Source of the DNA: Isohypsibius dastychi
Lineage: Eukaryota > Tardigrada > Eutardigrada > Parachela > Isohypsibiidae
Direction of reading: 5' to 3'
DNA: 14,686 nt
NCBI GenBank assembly: GCA_034696485.1
Contig: JAQIWT010000833.1
Span: forward strand, 1 to 14,686
The number at the start of each line of letters is the position of its first letter. Position 1 is the stretch's first letter. Made by a program: the position numbers and the translations under genes. The notes beneath the pieces are model-generated. The model had not been told where the DNA came from. It searched no databases and saw only the letters and a program-made list of their open reading frames with translations. Positions 1 through 9,400 of the stretch are shown one piece after another.

Positions 1-6
1 GCTGGC

Positions 7-438
7 ATGGCTTCATGGTGCTCTTCCTTATGCGCTGGTGGGACAAAAGCAGTCACACACCCAAGAGTCGTACCTCAGCGACCCACGGACTTGTACGCGC
101 CACTGGAATTACCAAAATCGTCAGATGAACAGGGAGCAGCAAAACCCAGCGATGGGCCCACGAACCCTCCAGCATCTGAAGATGCTTCTCTTTTGACAAA
201 TGTGGTCCCGCAGCCAGAAGCATTCAATATGGAGCCAGCTCCGCCGCTTACAGAAGCAGAATTAGAGGCGATGTGGAAAGTGGATCTGGGTCCTGAGCCA
301 CTTCCCTCATCTCAGACGTTCCGGACGGCACGTTTGTCAGACCAAACATATCGAGCGGCTCCGGCGCCGTACATGAGGCCAAGAACTTCTATCCCAGAGA
401 AGAATCTGTTCCCGGAAAACATGGAACGCGAAAAACAG
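7..438 (+). CDS. Calpain exon 1 (candidate): low-complexity N-terminal extension
   Basis: An open frame runs from the window edge through an ATG at 7 that has purines at -3 and +4, to a possible donor CAG|GTGACT after 438 (phase 0). It matches the phase-0 acceptor at 1183. The encoded 144 residues are rich in Pro, Glu, Ala and Ser and look disordered, with no domain I recognise. It is assigned to the calpain because exon 2 has no in-frame ATG before the catalytic motifs, so coding sequence must lie upstream. If not spliced, the frame stops at 475-477 and this could instead be the last exon of another gene. The frame is open to base 1, so the true start may lie upstream. Confidence 0.5.
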
Positions 439-3400
439 GTGACTAACTACGGAACTCTCGTGATGACTAACCGGTGATGCACCATCGAGTGCTTAACGTT
501 TGTCTGGACGTTCAGCCGCCAGTTAACAGATCAAAGTGAAGATCTGGAGAATGAGGTTTACGGCAAACTTTTAACAGCGTGTGTTATATTGTTCCGATGC
601 TAGCTTTCGCCTCCCCCCTCCCCATAGATACCATAGATACCATCGAACCCCTGGGTGACACTCAGTGGGTGTCGATGGTATCTCAAGGACCTCATCAGTG
701 TGGAGTCCCTAGGGAATCGCTAAAATTTTGCAGGGGGTTTCCAGTTGAAAAAACAAGTGAATCCCCACTTTACGCTGGTGGAATTTTTAGGGGTTCATCA
801 GCCAGGACAGGAAAAACTTGGTTGTGTATGATATGTGATAATTCTGCTCCAAAAATACGGGTGCACTAGCCATCCGACACCTCGGGGCCGGATGATATTT
901 GAGCCCACAGGGTCGGATATCAAAATTTCAGATTTTTATCGGTATACGTATTTTCAAGATATTCTGTAAAAATAGATCAGCTTTGCAAAATCACTTGGTG
1001 AACCTGCCAGGAAATGTCTTGCTGTTCAAGCCTTACATTTCTGGATCTATCCACATCTCCAAAATCTCGCTAGGGAGCAACAGCAAATAATTCGCCATTT
1101 TGTGCGGGATATTAGGTCACCCCCTCAAAACAAATGGTGAAATAATTTTGAACGTGATCGTTCAGTAACTCTTCCATTACAGCCAGACCCTGCGACTCAA
1201 CGCGGATATTTTAATGGAGGAAAGCTATATCGGTCCAAAACAACTCCATCAAAAAAGATTGACGATATAAGACGAGAGTGCCATGCACAAAAAAAGTTGT
1301 TTGAAGATCCTGATTTCTCATTACGGTTGGTCAACAATATCGGTGATGACAACAAAGCTGTGCCACTGACTGATCAAGTGCCGCTCCTGCAAGGAGTCGT
1401 GGAGTGGAAGCGAATTCCCGATCTTGCAAAGGCTATGGGTTCAGAGATATGCACATTTTGCGAGGGAAAGATAGGTCCTCACGATGTAAAACAGGGGAAA
1501 CTTGGTAAGTCGCAGTAACTGTTGAGGGATAAAACTTGACAGCCTGTAAAGTGAGGTGAAGTGTTTATGAAAATGTCTATGACGAGAAGCATTTCAGCGG
1601 TGTTCTTGCATACCGACACTTGACTTTTGCAGGAAATTGCTGGGTACTGACCGGACTGATTTCAGTACTCGACTCCGACCCTGGTCTGCTTCGTTCTGTG
1701 ATTCCATCAGGTCAATCTGTCAAAGTCTCCGAGGGATACTGTGGAATATTTTATTTCCGGCTGTTCATCAACGGCGAGTGGTAAGCCTTGTCCCATTGAA
1801 CCCAAGTATTTATTTAAATATATACATTTATCGACAGTCAATATTGGTATTCGAATCCAAACGCTTCCCATTTAATGAAATTAGAGCATTCCCCGACCTA
1901 TGATTTATGTGAATTGGCGAGCTCCGCCTTGTCGGAATGTAAGCGATCCACAAATGTTTGTAAGTGTAGACTGTAGACCCAAAATGAGAGCTCAGATCGC
2001 AGACTGATATATCTCAACTAAGGAGTCTTCAGTCAGGACGGGAGTCAGGTGGGAGGTCAGTCGTTCATAAGAGCGGGGGATGAGTATTGAGTACAAAAAC
2101 GATGATAAACAATGATGTGGGAGGTTTCAAAAACACCGTGTTTGGCAACGTTTTACATGTACATATATAGAACATCAGGCCTGAATTTCACCACGATTGA
2201 GCGATCGGGACCAACTCTTTTCAATACTCCCAGCCCTCGGCTGGCCGCATATAAAGCGGTTTTCATCTCGTTTGACCCGAAAATCTCACAGGAATTAAAT
2301 TTCGGTTGGTTGTTTCTGTTTGGATTACTCCGTCCTGCGGATTAGTTGGAGGTAGCGAGCTCTGACTTAGTCAATCAAGACTTCAAGGTCCGGCTGGTAA
2401 ACAGACGGAGTTGCGGTCTTGATTTACTCAAACAAAACGTTTTACCTGCAACTAATCGGCAGGACGGAGTACCGAATTTTGAGAGCGGTACCGGAAATTC
2501 TGGATGAGTGCGATGAATTCATGCCATTCCGTACTTGTAATGCAGCACCTGCGCTAGGCTGAGTTTTCCATACACGTGGCTCCATTGATATAGGGACCGT
2601 CTCCTACCTAGCGAGATTGTATCTCTTAGGCATTTTGGAATGTATCTACCACATCTACCAAGACTTATAACGAAGAACTAGGTATGGATCATGCACGAAT
2701 GATCTCACACCGTGGATGTAGGATCGAGCCCTGATAGCATACCCAATTCCGCGCCGCGCCGGGCATCGACCATTCAAGATAAATATCACAGAAAACTACA
2801 AATGAAGTTTCAGTTCATGATAGATAATCAGCAAATATTGGTGAAGAAATTTCTGAAGAATATAATGCCTCCAGTTGACGTGAGTAAGACGAACGAGGTG
2901 CAAAAGCAATCTAATGCAAAGTCGCTCAATCGCATAGGAAACTATGTTTGCTTTGTGGTTGGTTCGGTATTTATCATGCGTCCGAAAACAAAGACTCCAC
3001 AAGGTGATCAGATCTCTCGAAAATTCAGAATGCTGATTGGACTAATCTCTGACTAAGAGGCTTCCGGCCGTAGCGAGTGCAAGAGCGGATATGCATAATC
3101 AATTTTTAATTGCTTACGCTCGAACAAGATCCTGAGCGCGGGATTGCAGTAGTCAGTGGTAGAGCGGGCAGGCGCTGGAGCTTGGAGTTCACGTCAGCGT
3201 AGCCCCTCAGGCCAACTAACAATATGAACAATATTCCCACCCCCCCCCCTCTTAGTCTAACACAAAGAAAAAATCAGAAATTCAAAAAACCAAAAATGTT
3301 GCGGTCGGTTGGCCTGAAAATTTTGGAAAAAGTTTCCATGTTTGAAGAGAGAACTGTACGGGATGGGAAGTAGCTTTTTTTCTCATTCACCAGGCGAGTT

Positions 3401-6400
3401 GTTATATTTTGAAGCTGCAGAAGTTCCCTTCCCACACTTTCTCGGGCTTCAGGGTTGCATCCAGCTTTGAAACTGTTTGGGGCCAGCTGTCAAAAAATGC
3501 TACATGCGGCCGTTTGCGCTGGTTTATGTGGGGCCAGAGACTGACATGCCCTTTGTCCCATGCTGCAAGCGTCCAAAATTTTCAAGCCAAATGCGGAAAA
3601 AATACAGTAAAGAAAATCGAAAACGTCATTTTTTATGTAATTTTAGGGGTTTTGGGCCAAAAATCATCACCATGTGCGCGCCAAGAACTGATTCTGTGTA
3701 TGAGGCCGGCAGTTCAGGGCCAGATAAAATTTCTCGTATGTGGCGGACTGTTTGAGGCCCAAAAACTCTAGCGGCCTCAACAGCCGGCTTCCCCTAAATA
3801 CACTCTTGTTTTCGAGGTCTCGCATTGGATCTCATGGTTGTTTCGGTAATCAGACACTTACCTTAGGGAGGAGGTATATGTGGACGACCGAATTCCTGTT
3901 CGTGATGACGAGCCAGGATTCTTGAGAGTAGAGCAAGGCCTTGACTTCTGGCCCATGCTGCTGGAGAAAGCGTTTGCCAAGTGGGTATTTCAGTTTGATT
4001 AGCGATCAGCTAAAATATGCCGCATCCTCTTAGAATTCATGGTGGATACGGCTTTTTGAACGGTGGGTTGGCCGCCATGGTCTTGGAGAATCTCACCGGT
4101 GGGCTGAGCGAAGGTAATTGCCAGAGCAAAGCTCCTTCTTATGTGACATCATTCTGTCTTTCAAAGTGATACCAATAGCCGTCCAGACAACTCCGTTTCA
4201 GATGCTGCTGAATTACTGGGATTCGGTGACATTGATGACTTGTAACACATGGAAACATGTGAATATTTATTTTGCTATATTATTCCTCGATAATACCAAA
4301 GGAAATTCACCTAGTTTCAAACCGAAGATGAGATCAAGGCATACAGAGCGGTGCTGAACGGTCGATGCATTGAATATCCACATAGCTTCTCGATCACAGC
4401 GATAGTGAGGGTGAGCAAACTTTTGTTTGCAGTTTATTCCAGACCTTTCCCGTAATTCCCCGTAATCGCAAAATTCCAACTCTCGAAACCGAATCAAGTT
4501 TCGTGGGTATTACATGAGGGGGAGAAAAGTATTAAGGGCCGGGGGTTTGGGGGTTCTAAAACGGTTTAAATAGCGAAAACTAACGAAAATATTCGAATTT
4601 CCTCACCAAAACGGACAAAAACTAACGAAATTATTCAGAAGGCTTATTCGAGAGGCTGGTAAAAATATCAGGGAGGCTGAAGCCCTTAAGCGGGGGCGGA
4701 CATTTGTGATAAGGGCGGGAGTACGTGGAACTGGTTGACCTTTCAATCTTGGGTTTGTATTGATAAATACGGTAAAGGGCGGGCAGGACCAGCCATAGAA
4801 TGAAGTAAATAAAATGCTCATCACGATCTTCCTTGTTGTCGAGATAAATACATACGTAATCGGATTCACATCTGTTGCATATGCGTTTGTAGCGCTATAT
4901 ATGCGTATATGTAGCGCTATATATGCGTGCGTTATATATATAACGCACCTGAGAAATAACTCGAGAAATGAGAAAATGGAGAAGAACGCACCGGTTGCAT
5001 TGCTTATCTTGCAAAAGGCGCTTGTTGCAGTGAGAAATCTTCAGAATTAGCAAGAATAATCATCGAGAATGATTTGCTGCTATACTGTGTTTCCGGTTTT
5101 CCAGCTGCCATACGTCACTGGTGACGGTACAAACAGGAAGTCCCAAGAAATCGAATGCCTTCGGATAAGAGACCCAAACTTCGTAGCCGGTGGGGAAAGT
5201 CCGTGCGTATTCGGAATACACTACAAATCACCGAATGGTGATCTGAGTTACGGGTTTGTCTTGGCTTTTCCGATTACGTATTTGCTGCTTGATAGTCGAA
5301 AATATCCTCAAGGTCGGCTATTTGGGAGAACGTGGATCAAGATATGAAGAATTCCTTGAAATACGACAACCTGAATAAAATCGACGGAGAATTCTGGTAT
5401 GCTGAAATCTCTACAACTTTTTGAAGACGACCAGAGGTCTAACCGGGCTAAAACGTTTCGCCTAACTGGTTTTTGTACTCTCGAATGAAACGTTCTAAAA
5501 GGCGCGTCTTGAGTCTGACGCTTTCTAAGGAAACCCCGCTACAAATGGTCCATACGACACCGGCTTACGCTGGGTTATAGATGAAAACGAGTGTCAGCCA
5601 TGGCAGATACTCTGCTGTCTCTAATTCCGAAAATCGGGATTTTCGGTGGCGACAGAGACCCTTGCCATAAGGGATTTGTTGTGATTTCACTCGCTACAAG
5701 GGTCGACAAAGCTCACCCTTATAACGAGGTGACGCTGTATAGCGTGAACTTTGCAGAATGTCTCAAAGATGTGCTAGGCATTTCCATATTTCACAGGATG
5801 TCGTACACTGACTTCGTCAGCATTTTTGATTTAGTTGAAATGTGCTACGTCAGCCTCGGGATTTTCATTGGCGCAACGCGTAAGTAACGTTTTTCTATGG
5901 TAGTTCGAATTCTTTCTGGGCTATATTCACAAGATTACCTTGAATTCACAGGTACATCCCGCAAGTGGAAAGAACACAAGTGCAAAGGCTGCTGGATACC
6001 TGGAAAATCTTCAGGGGGAACCCCAAGTGAGTTGGATGAGAAGTAGTTGGTTGAATCCAGGGGTGCTGGCACCTATCGCTGTAAATAAGTCTACAGAAGA
6101 ATTCCTGTTTTTGCATTGCCCACGTGTTTCGTACAATTCACCGAAAAGTCTCGCATTCACCGGGACATCCTGAACTTGTTCATGAAACCCGCTCGTGATA
6201 CTAACGTGAACAGGAGGCTTTTCGGTCTTTAGGGAAAAAAGCTTTAAGTCAATTTGACTACAGGGCTGCAATCAATTCGGTGCAATTACTTTGTACATTT
6301 TGTATGAAAACAAGCAGGGGAAAAAGTGCGTACGACGCACCGTTTCCGATATGTCCGTCCCGCTCGGGCGGGCGGGCATATTGTCCCTCCAACTTCTCTT

Positions 6401-9400
6401 TAGATTCACTTATGTCAGGCGACACCCTTGATTCCGGTTTTTCAGGGCGGCTCGGTCTCGAGCTGACTTAGGTGACCTTAAAAGCGCTTGACTTGAACAT
6501 CCCGAAAAAAATAGTTTGGGAAAAATGCATGCACCCACACCCATCCGCCATTGCCCATACGACCACACCCATGTACCCACATCCATCCGCCCAAACACAC
6601 CCGCCCACGCCCATACGCCCACCTCCATGTGCCCATACCCCTGCGCTCACACTGATATGGGCGTGGGCACTTTATTGTTTTATTGTTTGATTGTTTAATT
6701 GTGCTGACGACGTTTAGCCTGAGGTCCGTTGATAGCCCCCCCCCCCCTTGGGGGGAGGGGACAAAAAATTAATTTGCAGAATGTAACGGCATGCAGCAGC
6801 TTAGGAAGACGTTTGTTGTGAAGTGCGATGAGGAGAACTTCTAAAACGTGAAATATTAAAGTAATTTGACTACGGTTTTGAATTGATATGACCGCTCGTC
6901 TGGTTGCCAGACGTGAGATCCATCAAGTACAGTATGTCTTTGGAAAAGTTCACTGGGAACCGATATTCTATAGATGGAACTGAGTATGAATGAAACACAC
7001 AATCGGTTTTCTATTCGAAATGATCTTAACCTATTCGTGACCACTGACGACATTTGTGGCGGGTCGGGGTCTCGATTTTTCCTGTCAACATGGTTACAGC
7101 TAGGAGCGTTTGGACGCTTGATTTGTGTGAATGAGACCTTGATCTAAAATTAGAATGAAAATCTGAGGTCTTGTCATCCGCCAAGATTCAGCTGGACGTG
7201 GTCAAAGTTGACCATTTTGGGACTTTTTTGGCTCCTGCGGGTCCACGCAAAAATCATGACACCAGCTGTCGAGAAAAATCTAGCAAAAATTATTCAGAGT
7301 TAAATCATTTAGTTCCATCATAATCCAAAAGGAATTGGGATTTGAGCAAAAACTCACAAGATGGTGGATGATCGAATTTTCGGAGGAACATTTGTCTTCA
7401 GTGGGCATCGACAGGTTGTTGGTCGTTTATGTATCTCCAGAACTTACCATCGGATTTCGTCATTCTTAGGCTCATTGAAACGCCAAAAATTTATTATGAC
7501 GGGAAAAATTAACCAAGAAATGAAAAACTGACCACTGGCTATTTTTGGTCTGAGGCTGGAGGAAATGTATCAGGATTTTTTTTTGCCTGTTAAATAACTT
7601 CCAGAATGCAGACATGTAGGTCTAAAAGCTGGCTGATCACGGTACTATGGTATATCTTGGCAAAGCAATTTGGCCAAGTCGAGCAAACCACACGAGATCG
7701 AAACCAATCCGCCCAAACTATGATAAGAACGTACACCGGATATACAGTACTGCTGCCCAGGGCGCCTCCATCGCCAGTTTCCGCAAATGTGAGATATGAG
7801 GGTTTAAAACATAGGCTCCATACCAAAACTGAAGGGAGCTGAGGATGTTATGAGGAAGGTGGGAAGAAAACCGCAAGGTTGCACTGTTGAAAGTGTGAAT
7901 TTGCGGCTATTTGTAACCGCACGTTATTGCCTCGTTGCGCTCAAGTGGTTAAATTCGTGAACAAATATGAAAATAAACAGATATTTCTGACATTTCACAA
8001 TACCAGTCGTACCGGGTGTTTCGAGGCTGGGTTTGACATGTTTTAGGGTTTTTGTTACCAGGTCGAAAAATTCGGCCGGCTTTTGTGACCTTTTGCCCAA
8101 ATGGAATGACCATTGGTCATTCCACATCTTTGGCTTGGCTACTCCATCATTACTGATTTTTGTCTTTCTAATGAGCCCAAGAATGACCGATTCCGATGGC
8201 AACTTCTTGTGGAACAGCAACCGCCACAAATGTGGCGATGCCCACTGAAGACAAATGTTCCCGTCATTGCAACTATGTGACCAATGGTCAGAAAAAATTG
8301 ACAGATAGCTCGTTGAGTTTGTAATTTTTTTCTGATCAAGAGTTCCAAATTTCATTCCAGTATCTCGATTCCTTCACATAGTGGGCATGTATAGGTTAAC
8401 ACAACAAATTCAGATCAGTGCGGGGAATTTTCATCGTTTGTGATAGCTCTGATAGATCAAACTGTAAAGGTTGAATCCAATCACTTTTTGAGCCCGTTCG
8501 TTTGAGCTGTGGTGCTTCATCTGAGATGTGGTAACGGCAAAGTAAGCTCGAGATCAAATCTCAATACTTTTGCCGCTAATTACCCGTCTCCAAGGAAGTT
8601 AGTACACAAAATGCGGTCACACTGAAGGGCAGAGCTAGAAAATAGAGTAATCAGACCTCCGCCCACCGTGGTTATGCAATGTTGCATCGCAAAATGTTGT
8701 GAAACGACTGATCAGAAACGTAACCCTGATGCATGACGAAAGTCGGAGAAGGATGCAGTCCGAGTCGTCTTTTTTATATTCACTGGTGCTTAACATGATG
8801 ACTCTACTAAAATTTCTGTTGTTAGATAACCCTAGTTTTCACACAAACCCTCAGTATCGCATCAACCTCGCAAAATCTCACAATCCGGATGGTTCTGTAC
8901 CGTGTATCATCGCCCTCACTCAGTCGGTTATTGGCCTACAAAAAAACCAGCGAGAAGCTTTGACGCTTTTTATCTACAAAGTCCCGGTATGTCTACATTT
9001 AGAAACGTATAAAATTTCGTCAGTGAGTAACACATTCTGTCTTAAGGTTGATCCGAAAGATAAAAAAGGAGTAAGTAATCATCGTAATGGAAATACGAAG
9101 AGGAAAGGCGCAAATATACCAAAATTGTGACGTCACTGCTAATTCCTCGGTCCGTTGAAATGGACGCTTGAAAAATCTGTCTATTGACCCAACAAGTTCT
9201 GAAAAACTTTTTTGAAGGCTCGATTACCGGTCAGGTATTCTTGAATATTATGTAGGAAAAAAATGGCACTTCGCAAAAGGTGGGCCGTGGGTGGGCCATG
9301 GGTGGATGGTTTTTTTTCTTTTTGAATTGTATCTGAATTAATGTCTGCCGCAAAAAAGCGTACTCACGACCAAAATGAACTCACTTTGGCAGAAAAGCTC

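Larger units (their letters stand above)
1781..3866 (+). other. Calpain intron 3, 2.1 kb
   Basis: It begins with GTAAGC and ends with TTACCTTAG. It carries a 142-bp TIR element (2328-2469), a tRNA-like stretch (about 3144-3206) and a C-run at 3240-3249. Open frames at 2712-3056 and 3409-3771 encode nothing recognisable. I see no further exon, and the phase-2 ends on either side join to WEEVYVDDR without one. Confidence 0.75.
6027..8825 (+). other. Calpain intron 10, 2.8 kb
   Basis: It runs from GTGAGT to TCTGTTGTTAG. The split codon joins exon 10 to exon 11 (GGTP-NNPSF) without another exon. It holds CCCAT-rich low-complexity DNA (6527-6620), a TTTATTG repeat (about 6669-6700), a C12/G6 tract (6736-6760), and an inverted pair of a dispersed repeat (about 7340-7560 and 8100-8370). 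No gene was recognised in the open frames. Confidence 0.75.

Noticed and set aside
579-869. 96-codon open frame in intron 1
   Set aside because: It runs through the hairpin repeat and has no recognisable similarity.
2712-3056. 114-codon open frame in intron 3
   Set aside because: No recognisable motif, overlapped by an open frame on the other strand, and located between exons that already join in phase. A GATCGAGCC B-box-like string near 2725 lacks a convincing A-box.
3409-3771. 120-codon open frame in intron 3
   Set aside because: A second + strand frame overlaps it for most of its length, and the protein has no known pattern. Probably repeat-like intron sequence.
6410-6698. Several overlapping Pro/His- or Gly/Trp-rich open frames on both strands
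   Set aside because: They are translations of the CCCAT-rich low-complexity tract.
8033-8355. Open frames on both strands of up to 143 codons
   Set aside because: They lie inside copy B of the dispersed repeat. No protein family was recognised.
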